A DNA stretch of 32,897 bases, taken from the IMG/VR virus record IMGVR_UViG_3300042338_000941, positions 1 through 32,897 of that record; one strand, given 5' to 3'. Below are positions 8,366-14,524 of the stretch, in pieces. This stretch comes from a virus. The notes under the pieces are model-generated. The model was not told the DNA's origin. It saw nothing but the letters and a program-made list of their open reading frames with translations, and did not search any database. A program made the position numbers and the translations under genes. Numbering within the stretch: the stretch's first letter is position 1; every line of letters starts with the position of its first letter.

Positions 8366-9228
8366 GCCGATTTCCTCCACACATCCATCCAGTCATAAAA
8401 ATCCACCTTTCCATCCATAGGAGCCGATGGCCATAGGAGCTCCCACCTCACAATTCGCACCTGGCAGCCTCCCTTGTCCCGCAGAGCCTTAGCCACGGCC
8501 AGCCCGTGATCCTGTCCTGCCTTGTCTCGGTCCGGCACAATAACTACCCGCCTTTTGGCCAGCGTCTGCGTGTATTCCTCACGCCATTTCCCAGCCCCCA
8601 TCGGCGACGTGGTCGCTGCAATCTTTCCATCAGCTGCGGCGGCAGCATCCGCATCCTTCTCGCCCTCAAAAATCCCGACCACCAGCTCCGGGTTGGCCAG
8701 TAACTGCGGTAACCGATAAAGGACCGGTGTGATCCCAGCCAATGTCCACAGCCACCAGTTTCCCTCACGGTCCCGGCTGGCCTGTTTGTTCCCAGCCCTT
8801 TCGCCTTCCGCGGCCGGCCTCCGCTGGCGAAACATCTTGGGTTCATAACGCAGCGTCTGGTGCTTTAACTTGCCGTCTGCGTCTAGGTAATCGTACACCT
8901 TTACAATTCTTGGCTGCGGTTTGCCGTCCTTCCGGACTGGTGCAGGAGCCAGATCCCCTGCCCATTCGCGCATCATCCGTATCGCCTCCTTGGCAGATAC
9001 CCCGCGCACCTTTTCAATTAGCGTAATTTGATCGCCGCTTTCCTTGGTGCCGTGATCCGTCCAGACCAGTCCCTTGTCGCCCTGCCATACCGAAAAGCTC
9101 GGGTTATCGTCCCCCTGCCGGATCGGGCTGCACATCTTGCCAGGCCCGTCCGGAAAGCCCGGGATCCCCAGCCGCTTGGCGGCGTCGGGCAGAGGGATCC
9201 GCTCCTTTAGCTGGTCAATCGTCAGCAT
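8362..9228 (-). CDS. DNA primase, Toprim type
   Basis: 288 aa from the ATG at 9228, which overlaps the previous gene by 7 bases. The N-terminal part recalls DnaG/CHC2 zinc-binding domains in a reduced form: CSPIRQGDDNPSFSV followed by WTDHGTKESGD, with only one Cys left, as seen in some phage and plasmid primases. The Toprim domain follows: the acidic motif FEGEKD at about 187-192 and the VPDRD motif at 231-235. It would make RNA primers together with the helicase encoded next. At 288 aa it lacks a DnaB-interaction domain. Confidence 0.8.
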   Translation of the reverse strand: MLTIDQLKERIPLPDAAKRLGIPGFPDGPGKMCSPIRQGDDNPSFSVWQGDKGLVWTDHGTKESGDQITLIEKVRGVSAKEAIRMMREWAGDLAPAPVRKDGKPQPRIVKVYDYLDADGKLKHQTLRYEPKMFRQRRPAAEGERAGNKQASRDREGNWWLWTLAGITPVLYRLPQLLANPELVVGIFEGEKDADAAAAADGKIAATTSPMGAGKWREEYTQTLAKRRVVIVPDRDKAGQDHGLAVAKALRDKGGCQVRIVRWELLWPSAPMDGKVDFYDWMDVWRKSA

Positions 9229-9635
9229 GATTTTACCACAATCCCCCGCCGCTTTCCCCGGATCGACGGCTTCCAGCCACATTTCCGCGCGTTACATACT
9301 GTGGCGTGATCGCAGTCCCACGCCCTGGCAATCATGGAAACGGTCATCCCGGCCGCGTACTGCTTTTTCCAAAACTCCCATCTCTGTGCCACCACGTCCG
9401 GCGTGCGGTTTCTTGTCTTTTTACCGTTAACCGGCCGATAGCTGATTTCCTTTGGCACCTCCAGCACCGGCAGTTGCAGCTCTGGGGCCTTTAACGCCGT
9501 CCGCAGGACCGCCTCATTTTGCAGCCGATTCAGTGCCTTTTTTAGCTCATCCAGTTCACGCTCCCAGTGGGCTGACTTTTTTTCCAGCACCGTCAGGCGG
9601 TAGTTTTTCGCCGCCTCGATTAATTTGTTGTCCAT
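9222..9635 (-). CDS. Coiled-coil protein with DnaA-domain-IV-like HTH (paralogue 2)
   Basis: 137 aa with a strong Shine-Dalgarno (AGGAGG) before the ATG. Residues about 5-45 are a charged coiled-coil-like helix. The C-terminal part holds VVAQRWEFWKKQYAAGMTV and IARAWDCDHATVCNARK, which resembles the C-terminal DNA-binding helices of DnaA (the family pattern is roughly IG..F...H.TV..A). It is related to the 154-aa protein at 11360-11824 through the shared pattern VVAxRWxxWKxQxAxGxTVxxIAxAWxCxH. There is no ATPase domain. It lies just before the primase, so a role as origin-binding or regulatory protein is plausible. Confidence 0.6.
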   Translation of the reverse strand: MDNKLIEAAKNYRLTVLEKKSAHWERELDELKKALNRLQNEAVLRTALKAPELQLPVLEVPKEISYRPVNGKKTRNRTPDVVAQRWEFWKKQYAAGMTVSMIARAWDCDHATVCNARKCGWKPSIRGKRRGIVVKSC

Positions 9636-9789
9636 GACCTTCCTCCTTTGTTTTTCCTAAAATAATCAGGCACGTGTCCACCAGGGCGATGGATGTGCGC
9701 ACCTCCGGGTTGGCGCTTGCCTCCCGGATCCGCACAAGCGTCCCCCGCAACGTGCCCAGCACGTCGCGCAGCCAAGCCAGATCCGGCAC
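9556..9789 (-). CDS. Small hypothetical protein
   Basis: 77 aa from a GTG that follows the stop of the upstream gene directly. The first 45 residues are amphipathic helix with no recognised motif. Its last 27 codons overlap the start of the next gene by 80 bases and read as Lys/Gly-rich sequence produced by that gene's Shine-Dalgarno region, so the functional part may be only the N-terminal about 50 residues. Function unknown. Confidence 0.5.
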   Translation of the reverse strand: MPDLAWLRDVLGTLRGTLVRIREASANPEVRTSIALVDTCLIILGKTKEEGHGQQINRGGEKLPPDGAGKKVSPLGA

Positions 9790-10422
9790 CTAATCCCTAG
9801 CCTTGACGTACTCTACAAACTCGATGACCGGCTTGATCTGCTCGCGCACCTTGGCGTGCCAAGCCAGGTCTCCCCGCCAGCCATCGTCCAGGGACCGCTT
9901 CCAGACCTCAAACTCCGTCACCCAAGCCGCCAAGGTAAAGATCCCGCTAGATCTCTCGTCAGATCCGCGCACCACCGCATTGGCAGCGATTGACCGATTT
10001 AAGTCGTTCGGAGTTAGCTTTTCCGATTCAGCAGTTTTCGCCCATCTGTCCTGCTCTTTTATAGTTTTTAGCTTTTGAAGGACAAGGTAGTGAGCCGCGG
10101 TTAACCCAGGTCTGCGCTTTTCAATCGGCACTGTGCCAAGTGTTAGCAATGCGTTTGTTTTTGGCCCAAAATCAAACTCTAACTGATCAAGAGCTTCTGC
10201 CATTTCAGATTGATCAAACCAAGCGGAGCCGTGGGCCAGCCAATCAGCCTCAAACCATGTTTGCGCACGCTTAAAACTTTGCAGGGCACGGCCCACCTCC
10301 TTCCACTGCTCGATGTTCAATACCTTTTCAAACACCAGCCCGTTGGGCGTGATCCGCACCCCGGGCACCTTCTCCACCGCCCGGCCCTCACGGTCCAGGC
10401 GCTTTAATTCAATTATTTGCAT
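9790..10422 (-). CDS. Hypothetical early protein, replication region
   Basis: 210 aa; AGGAG lies 8 bases before the ATG, and the start is 10 bases inside the upstream gene. The protein is soluble, with a middle segment rich in Trp and acidic residues (about 45-90), a helical part around LTAAHYLVLQKLKTIKEQ and a C-terminal Trp-rich region. I do not recognise a family. Its place between an HTH protein and the primase group suggests a role in replication or its control. Confidence 0.65.
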   Translation of the reverse strand: MQIIELKRLDREGRAVEKVPGVRITPNGLVFEKVLNIEQWKEVGRALQSFKRAQTWFEADWLAHGSAWFDQSEMAEALDQLEFDFGPKTNALLTLGTVPIEKRRPGLTAAHYLVLQKLKTIKEQDRWAKTAESEKLTPNDLNRSIAANAVVRGSDERSSGIFTLAAWVTEFEVWKRSLDDGWRGDLAWHAKVREQIKPVIEFVEYVKARD

Positions 10423-10922
10423 TTTTTATCTCCTTTTTTTCCGATTGATTGCCGCCTCCAGTGCCGCTCCCGCTGCACTGTTCGATAACTTTCCACCGCC
10501 TCCGCGCTTTTGGTGTGCGCGTTGCGTCGGAATCCCAAGAAATCCAGCCACCACTGCACCTGCTTGCTTACCGCCGCCCGCGTCACCCCCATCTCCTTGG
10601 CCGCGGCCGTTTGCGTCCACACCCCGTTCAGGGCATCACTGTTGATCGCAAACATCAGTGCATACACCCTCAGCCGCACGTTCCCCGGCTTCACCAACAT
10701 CGGCAGCACGCGGGATAAAGTCTCCACCGTTAGCTGCCTGGCCTGATCTGCCGTGGTAATCGTCAGCCACTTTTGAAAGCCGGGCAGGCCACCACTGCTG
10801 TACGATTCCGTCGCTTCCCTATAAAGGGCCTCGATGGGGTTGTCGCATAAGCTGGCCATATCGGGGGTATGGCTCGCCTCCGGCCTGTCGGCCGCGTCGC
10901 AATGGTGGCCTGCGTAGGTCAC
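10413..10922 (-). CDS. HTH protein of the early operon
   Basis: About 169 aa if started at the GTG at 10922, which overlaps the previous stop by one base (TAGTG). The same frame is open up to an ATG at 10952 inside the neighbour, and an ATG at 10859 is also possible. The centre holds a helix-turn-helix-like sequence, TAAAKEMGVTRAAVSKQVQWW at about 115-135 of the longest frame, and the C-terminus is very basic, so DNA binding is likely. The N-terminal part has no recognisable motif. It could be a replication or transcription regulator. Confidence 0.6.
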   Translation of the reverse strand: MTYAGHHCDAADRPEASHTPDMASLCDNPIEALYREATESYSSGGLPGFQKWLTITTADQARQLTVETLSRVLPMLVKPGNVRLRVYALMFAINSDALNGVWTQTAAAKEMGVTRAAVSKQVQWWLDFLGFRRNAHTKSAEAVESYRTVQRERHWRRQSIGKKGDKKCK

Positions 10923-11020
10923 TACGCCTCCCAGCTTTTCAGGACCGGCCACGCCAACACCAGCAGCACTATGGCCGCTGCCGGTATGGCCATTCTCACG
11001 ATCAGTTCTAGTTCACTCAT
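10922..11020 (-). CDS. Very small single-pass membrane protein
   Basis: 32 aa. The ATG overlaps the previous stop (ATGA) and the stop overlaps the next GTG. After a short acidic start (SELELIV) the chain has one hydrophobic segment, AIPAAAIVLLVLAWPVL, long enough to span a membrane, and a short charged end. The coupling on both sides is the main evidence that it is real. Role unknown; small early membrane proteins in phages sometimes alter host envelope functions. Confidence 0.5.
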   Translation of the reverse strand: MSELELIVRMAIPAAAIVLLVLAWPVLKSWEA

Positions 11021-11220
11021 TTATTGCCTCCTTGTTTTTTGATAAAATCCACCAGCACTTCCTCCAGGCGCTCCACCCGGGCCTTCAGCCCTTGGATTTC
11101 GATGTCTCGCCTAGCGTTCATAAACGCGTCCTGCACGCCAGCGCTCCAGCTGGCATGCCCCATCACGCCTTCCTGTTCCAAATCCCTTACGTCAGTTGGT
11201 TCAATTATTGTTTTATTCAT
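11017..11220 (-). CDS. Small coiled-coil early protein
   Basis: 67 aa from the ATG at 11220, coupled through ATGA to the genes before and after. The C-terminal half (about 38-60) is a regular heptad-like helix (IQGLKARVERLEEVLVDFI), likely a dimerising coiled coil. The N-terminal half is acidic. No known family. Confidence 0.55.
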   Translation of the reverse strand: MNKTIIEPTDVRDLEQEGVMGHASWSAGVQDAFMNARRDIEIQGLKARVERLEEVLVDFIKKQGGNK

Positions 11221-11363
11221 GCCATTACCACCTTGTGACGCCGTATATGCCGGCGGTTTTTGCCGTTGTTTTTGCACCGATATGCCTCCCGGCCCTTGAC
11301 CTTGCGCTTGCAGGTTGTGCCTGGAATTTTGTCTGCCGTGTAGATATAACGGGCCTCGCTCAT
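11217..11363 (-). CDS. Small basic protein
   Basis: 48 aa, coupled by ATGA to both neighbours. It is strongly basic, especially CKRKVKGREAYRCKNNGKNRRH, with two Cys about 12 residues apart. Nucleic-acid binding is possible. No recognised family; support comes from the overlap pattern and uninterrupted frame. Confidence 0.45.
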   Translation of the reverse strand: MSEARYIYTADKIPGTTCKRKVKGREAYRCKNNGKNRRHIRRHKVVMA

Positions 11364-11824
11364 TTTCGTGGTCTCCCGCTGTAGCCGGCTTGAAACTCGT
11401 GCTTTTCTGCGTTGGTAATGCTGCTGTGGTTACAGCCCCACGCCTTGGCGATTTGCTCCACCGTGTAGCCTTGCGCCCTTTGTAATTTCCAAAGCGCCCA
11501 CCGCTTGGCCACTACGGCCGCCGTCCGGTTGCGCCCGGATCCCCTTCGCTGGCCCTTGGCCATCTTGCTTTTGGCAATCTTTAGCTCCGCGGGTACGGCA
11601 ATGTCCTGCCAAGACAAAATAGATCCAGCCAGCACCTCTGCCTCCTGCAGGTTCCTCCGCTTTAGCTCCATCCGGGCCACGGCTGCGTTTTGCCTCATCG
11701 TAGCCAGCGCGCTGGTCATCTCCTTTACCGCCGGCAAAATCTCGTCATTGATTCGCCGCTCCAGCTGCGAGACGCGGTAGGTCAGCGCAGACATCACCGG
11801 ATCCAGTTCGTTTAGGTATTTCAT
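11360..11824 (-). CDS. Coiled-coil protein with DnaA-domain-IV-like HTH (paralogue 1)
   Basis: 154 aa, ATG coupled to the upstream stop. Residues about 8-60 form a long coiled-coil-like helix; a basic linker (KMAKGQRRGSGRNR) follows, then the DNA-binding-like part with VVAKRWALWKLQRAQGYTV and IAKAWGCNHSSITNAEK. This recalls the helices of DnaA domain IV. The same layout appears in the 137-aa protein at 9222-9635, so the two are probably paralogues, though their N-terminal halves have diverged. Origin binding or regulation of the early operon are the leading ideas. Confidence 0.6.
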   Translation of the reverse strand: MKYLNELDPVMSALTYRVSQLERRINDEILPAVKEMTSALATMRQNAAVARMELKRRNLQEAEVLAGSILSWQDIAVPAELKIAKSKMAKGQRRGSGRNRTAAVVAKRWALWKLQRAQGYTVEQIAKAWGCNHSSITNAEKHEFQAGYSGRPRK

Positions 11825-11991
11825 CGCCCCTTCTCCACGTGCTTTAGCTTTTTGTAATACCCGCGGATGGAATCGTGCGGCTTGAGCCGGGCATTTTTCT
11901 TTCGCCGGTCAATAATCACGTGCACAGCCCGGCCCGTATTGGCGATGGTTACAAACCCGGCAAAAGCCAGCAGTTGTTTGGCAAAGCTCAT
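11821..11991 (-). CDS. Small basic hypothetical protein
   Basis: 56 aa from the ATG at 11991, which overlaps the previous stop (ATGA). A hydrophobic N-terminal stretch (AKQLLAFAGFVTIANTG) could be a signal or membrane segment, followed by a very basic part (IIDRRKKNARLKP, YYKKLKHVEKGR). The positive charge on the C-terminal side suggests the C-terminus stays in the cytoplasm. No known family. Confidence 0.45.
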   Translation of the reverse strand: MSFAKQLLAFAGFVTIANTGRAVHVIIDRRKKNARLKPHDSIRGYYKKLKHVEKGR

Positions 11992-12176
11992 CTGGTTTTG
12001 CCCTCCTTGCCGGCCAAATCCTTGCCGTATACCGGCAGACAGGTTTCTATAAAATTTCGCACAAACTGCTGGCCCAGCTTTTCGCTTTGCGTTGGGAACA
12101 CCGATAAGCCGTTTTTCACCTGGCAGTCCACGGCCTCGCTGCCGTCTTGGCGGATTGTGATGACCACCTGGGTCAT
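11988..12176 (-). CDS. Small hypothetical early protein
   Basis: 62 aa, ATG coupled to the previous stop. It begins with a beta-like stretch (TQVVITIRQDGSEAV) and continues with an amphipathic helix (SEKLGQQFVRNFIETCLP). No motif recognised. Confidence 0.45.
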   Translation of the reverse strand: MTQVVITIRQDGSEAVDCQVKNGLSVFPTQSEKLGQQFVRNFIETCLPVYGKDLAGKEGKTR

Positions 12177-12373
12177 GCCCCCTCCTCGCGCAGGTGTTCA
12201 AAATGCTCATAGCCCACCGGCGCCGGCTCCTCCGGCCGCTTGGCAATCAGTTTACGCAGCTCGTCCGGATCCATACCCTGCTGCTCATGCCGCACTAGGT
12301 CGGACGTCACATTAAACTTGGCCAGCAGCCCTTCCGTCAGCTTGTCCACCACCTTCTTAGCGGCCTCACTCAT
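12173..12373 (-). CDS. Small hypothetical early protein
   Basis: 66 aa, acidic and predicted helical, coupled at both ends by ATGA overlaps. A leading helix (AKKVVDKLTEGLLAKF) is followed by a charged linker (EELRKLIAKRPEEPAPVGY-like character). No family recognised. Confidence 0.45.
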   Translation of the reverse strand: MSEAAKKVVDKLTEGLLAKFNVTSDLVRHEQQGMDPDELRKLIAKRPEEPAPVGYEHFEHLREEGA

Positions 12374-12522
12374 TGCTGGGCCTCGTCTTTCACCTTCTTG
12401 GCGAACCAGGCGGCAAAGCTGACGGCAAAAACCAGCAGCCCCCAGCCGGCTCCGACAATGAGAGCCCAGCCGGTAATGACGGCCACCATCTTGGCGATGT
12501 CCAAAAAATCGGAGGGCGTCAC
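12370..12522 (-). CDS. Small membrane protein of the early operon
   Basis: 50 aa from a GTG overlapping the previous stop (GTGA); its end overlaps the next ATG. One long hydrophobic stretch, VAVITGWALIVGAGWGLLVFAV and onward, could span the membrane once or fold as a tight hairpin, followed by a short charged cytoplasmic-type tail (KKVKDEAQQ). Function unknown; superinfection exclusion or host envelope modulation are possibilities with no direct evidence. Confidence 0.45.
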   Translation of the reverse strand: MTPSDFLDIAKMVAVITGWALIVGAGWGLLVFAVSFAAWFAKKVKDEAQQ

Positions 12523-12731
12523 AGAGGCCTCCGCATCCACGCGGTTTTCTCTGCGGCGAGCCCGCGGATCAACTCCATCACCTCGCGGGCCTTTTTCGCC
12601 TCGTCGCAGGTTTGCTGTGTTACGCCGGTGTTACGTTTTTTCTGTAACTCACTGTCACTTCGGCGATGGCAGTGGAGGGATTTGAACCCCCGATCATTCA
12701 GAAAACTGTTGTTTTGTTTTATTAACTGCAT
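12519..12731 (-). CDS. First ORF of the early operon, running through the attP core
   Basis: 70 aa. An excellent AGGAG lies 6 bases before the ATG, and the stop overlaps the next gene by GTGA. The frame reads straight through the tRNA 3'-end fragment at 12667-12691, so residues about 14-22 are encoded by the candidate attachment core. The C-terminal part is a charged helix (DEAKKAREVMELIRGLAAEK). If attP is right, integration would separate the start from the rest and only the circular phage would encode the whole protein. The conventional alternative is a short gene starting at the internal GTG/ATG near 12580. Confidence 0.4.
   Translation of the reverse strand: MQLIKQNNSFLNDRGFKSLHCHRRSDSELQKKRNTGVTQQTCDEAKKAREVMELIRGLAAEKTAWMRRPL
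12667..12691 (-). other. Candidate attP core: 3' end of a tRNA gene
   Basis: Read on the minus strand the segment gives a T-arm, GGGGG-TTCAAAT-CCCTC, with the canonical seven-base TTCAAAT loop, followed by CACTGCC (acceptor 3' strand) and A (discriminator); no CCA is encoded. Upstream sequence does not form an anticodon or D arm, so this is not a complete tRNA gene. A tRNA 3' end 92-116 bases from an integrase start is the classic attP of phages that insert into tRNA genes, where the phage core restores the tRNA. The host tRNA should begin with GGCAGTG; its amino acid cannot be told from this part. Confidence 0.75.
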
Positions 12732-12776
12732 CGATTTCTCCTATTTTTGTTGCGTTTTTGGGCGATTTGTTACGCT

Positions 12777-12805
12777 TGTATCATGGCGTCGATTTTCACC
12801 CGCAA
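12777..12805 (-). promoter_or_regulatory. Candidate leftward early promoter
   Basis: On the minus strand there is TTGCGG (12800-12805), a 17-base spacer and GATACA (12777-12782). The -10 is weak, but a transcript starting near 12770 would lead directly into the AGGAG and ATG of the first early ORF. The same TTGCGG hexamer serves as -35 in the candidate switch promoter at 14279. The element overlaps the integrase start codon, so it could couple early transcription with integrase control. Confidence 0.3.
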
Positions 12806-13943
12806 CGACAGTCCGCACTATTGGCTGAGATTCAAATCCCCGCAGGGCACGTGGAAGGCCAAGGCCACCACGTGGATGGCCGGCAATCCCCTTCACCGGG
12901 CCAAAGCCATCGAGGAGGCCGCCCGCATATCGGTCAACGAAAGGCGCCCCAAAATCAAAGACGACTGGATCCTGCCCTTTATCCTGTCCTACCAGGCCAA
13001 CCTCAAAACCATCATTCACTACCGCAACTCCTGGCGCTGGCTGGAGCTTTACCTGGTCCACCGCGGCATCACGGCGGAACAGTTTTCCCCCGCTGAGGCC
13101 GAGGCCTACATCAGCTGGCGTACCCAGCCGACCCGCCGCGTCTCCGGCCGCGCCGTCCACCGCAACCAAGCCCTGCGGGACATCAAGATCATGAAATGGA
13201 TTCACCGCCACGGCCGGCTCCTCGGCCACTGGCAGATGCGCGACCTGGACGACTACCGCCTCCGCTACGCCCCCAACAAGCGTATCAAGCCCCCCTTTAC
13301 CGACGAGCAGATCGCCCGCGCCCGCCAAGCCATGGCCCACATGCCGCCGGCCCAGCAATGGATGCGCGTGGCCTTTGAAATCGGCCTGGCCACCGGATGC
13401 CGCCTGTCCGAAACCCAGATCCCCATGCACTGCATCGACCTGACGGCCGGCACCATCACCTTCCCCACACCCAAAGGCGGACCTGCCAAGGCCTTTACCA
13501 TCCCTATTCCCAAAGCCCTGATCCCCATGCTGACCGCCATGAAAAAGGCCGGCCTGCGCCAGACCTGCACCCTGCCGCCCTGCGCCAGCCGGGAGTTCCG
13601 CGTGCTGTTTAATCGGCTGGGGCTGTATTTGCACTGCTTTCATTCCCTAAGGGTTACCCGTGCATCAAACCTGCGCCGGGCAGGAGTGCCGTTAGGTGCG
13701 GCCATGCGGCTGCTAAATCACGGTTCAGAACTGATCCATGAGACGTACGTCCGGCACGACGTGGCCGATCTGCGGGCGTGGATTGATTTTGGGCAACCAC
13801 CTCCCGCCGCCAACGGTCAAAATCCTCCGCCACCACCAGCCCCAACACGCTGGGGAAACCGGCCTGCCGGCTTATCGCCAACATCTTCCCGTAAGAATAC
13901 CCGTATGCGGCCGCCAGCTCCCGCAGGTTCATCGCCTGGTTAA
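12783..13943 (+). CDS. int: Tyrosine-recombinase integrase
   Basis: 386 aa from the ATG at 12783. Catalyses integration and excision at the attachment site. The catalytic set is visible: Arg207 in ATGCRLSE, a Lys in the following beta-turn (near 231), His287 and Arg290 in HSLR, His313 in LNHGS and the nucleophile Tyr322 in HETYVRH. The N-terminal half (about 1-165) holds the arm- and core-binding domains. No clear Shine-Dalgarno precedes the ATG; a TTG 36 bases upstream would lengthen it. The last about 45 residues, Pro/Arg-rich after FGQPP, overlap the opposite-strand HTH gene and are probably non-essential. It is one of only three plus-strand genes. Confidence 0.95.
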   Translation: MASIFTRNDSPHYWLRFKSPQGTWKAKATTWMAGNPLHRAKAIEEAARISVNERRPKIKDDWILPFILSYQANLKTIIHYRNSWRWLELYLVHRGITAEQFSPAEAEAYISWRTQPTRRVSGRAVHRNQALRDIKIMKWIHRHGRLLGHWQMRDLDDYRLRYAPNKRIKPPFTDEQIARARQAMAHMPPAQQWMRVAFEIGLATGCRLSETQIPMHCIDLTAGTITFPTPKGGPAKAFTIPIPKALIPMLTAMKKAGLRQTCTLPPCASREFRVLFNRLGLYLHCFHSLRVTRASNLRRAGVPLGAAMRLLNHGSELIHETYVRHDVADLRAWIDFGQPPPAANGQNPPPPPAPTRWGNRPAGLSPTSSRKNTRMRPPAPAGSSPG

Positions 13944-14037
13944 GCCCACGCTTCGCCACGGCGGCCGACACGTACTCCGCGCGCGGGGGCTTCCCGTTTT
14001 CCCTGGCACCGTCACCGTTGAAAGCCCCCACGCTCAT
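13654..14037 (-). CDS. Small HTH protein, excisionase-like candidate, overlapping the integrase end
   Basis: 127 aa. Residues about 36-75 form a helix-turn-helix-like region: MNLRELAAAYGYSYGKMLAISRQAG, followed by FDRWRREV, recalling MerR/excisionase-type wing proteins. The last 290 bases run antisense to the integrase C-terminus including the Tyr codon region, so the essential part may be only the N-terminal about 80 residues. Its place between the RHH gene at 14045 and the integrase suits a recombination directionality factor or regulator. It starts 7 bases after the RHH stop, so both belong to one minus-strand unit. Confidence 0.5.
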   Translation of the reverse strand: MSVGAFNGDGARENGKPPRAEYVSAAVAKRGLNQAMNLRELAAAYGYSYGKMLAISRQAGFPSVLGLVVAEDFDRWRREVVAQNQSTPADRPRRAGRTSHGSVLNRDLAAAWPHLTALLPGAGLMHG

Positions 14038-14044
14038 GGCCGGA

Positions 14045-14224
14045 CTATCTTTGTTCCTCGATTTCGAGTTTGTGGCGCTCGATGAGTTCGGTGACGAGTT
14101 GCGAAAGAGAAAGACGGCGATCGTCGGCCATGCGGATTCCGGCCTTTTTCACGTCCACCGGGATGTAGAGGTTGGTCGGCTCGCTCTTATCACGGGGTGC
14201 CATATGACGCACGCTGTGCGCCAT
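14045..14224 (-). CDS. Ribbon-helix-helix regulator, minus-strand partner of the switch
   Basis: 59 aa; an internal ATG at 14203 would give 52 aa. Core: EPTNLYIPVDVKKAGIRMAD, then RLSLSQLVTELIERHKLE. This is the Arc/CopG pattern: a short beta strand of alternating residues (TNLYIPV), helix A, a turn (RLSLSQ) and helix B. Such proteins dimerise and bind DNA with the paired strand. It is transcribed away from a second RHH gene at 14306-14524 with about 80 bases between them. By analogy with Arc/Mnt or CI/Cro the pair could decide between lytic growth and lysogeny. Confidence 0.7.
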   Translation of the reverse strand: MAHSVRHMAPRDKSEPTNLYIPVDVKKAGIRMADDRRLSLSQLVTELIERHKLEIEEQR

Positions 14225-14314
14225 CTTTATGCCGTCAACAAAAATCTTCAGGTTGGCGGAAATTATTTTTTTGGCGGCTTGCGGAGTGTGCTGTTTTAGC
14301 GCATAATGTGTGTC
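14225..14314 (+). promoter_or_regulatory. Divergent switch region: TTGCGG-N17-CATAAT promoter and TTGGCGG repeats
   Basis: This gap separates the two RHH genes. On the plus strand TTGCGG (14279-14284), 17 bases, then CATAAT (14302-14307) form a good promoter. The expected start lies near 14314, which would put a GTG in the correct frame (14315) at the very 5' end of the mRNA, i.e. a leaderless transcript. Two direct TTGGCGG repeats (14253-14259 and 14271-14277, 18 bases apart) next to the -35 are candidate operators. No comparably good minus-strand promoter is seen. Confidence 0.5.
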
Positions 14315-14524
14315 GTGAAGAAAGAGCGGACCAACGTTTACCTGCCCAAGGAGGTCAAAAAGAAGGCCATGGACTTGGCGTACCGCTCTGGCATGTCCCT
14401 TTCCGTGTTCATCACCCAGCTGCTGATTAAGGAGGCGGCCCGCGAACAGGGTTTTATCAAAGAGAGCCCTGCCCTGTATGCCACCGCTCCGTTACGGGGA
14501 AAAACTAGGACAAAGAGGATATGA
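14306..14524 (+). CDS. Ribbon-helix-helix regulator, plus-strand partner of the switch
   Basis: 72 aa from the ATG at 14306, or 69 aa from the GTG at 14315. The ATG overlaps the candidate -10 box (14302-14307), so the GTG, at the likely transcription start, may be the real one. The core KERTNVYLPKEVKKKAMDLA, then SGMSLSVFITQLLIKEA is a standard CopG/RHH fold: ribbon, helix, turn, helix. The basic C-terminus (RGKTRTKRI) is longer than in the minus-strand partner. The stop overlaps the start of the secreted protein, so both are made together. A repressor or prophage-state regulator is likely. Confidence 0.72.
   Translation: MCVVKKERTNVYLPKEVKKKAMDLAYRSGMSLSVFITQLLIKEAAREQGFIKESPALYATAPLRGKTRTKRI

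Noticed and set aside
11821-12246. 141-codon minus-strand frame
   Set aside because: Its first 85 codons overlap two coupled genes in other frames; only the part from the ATG at 11991 is kept.
12660-12740. Complete tRNA gene
   Set aside because: Only T-arm and acceptor 3' strand are present; no anticodon or D arm can be folded upstream.
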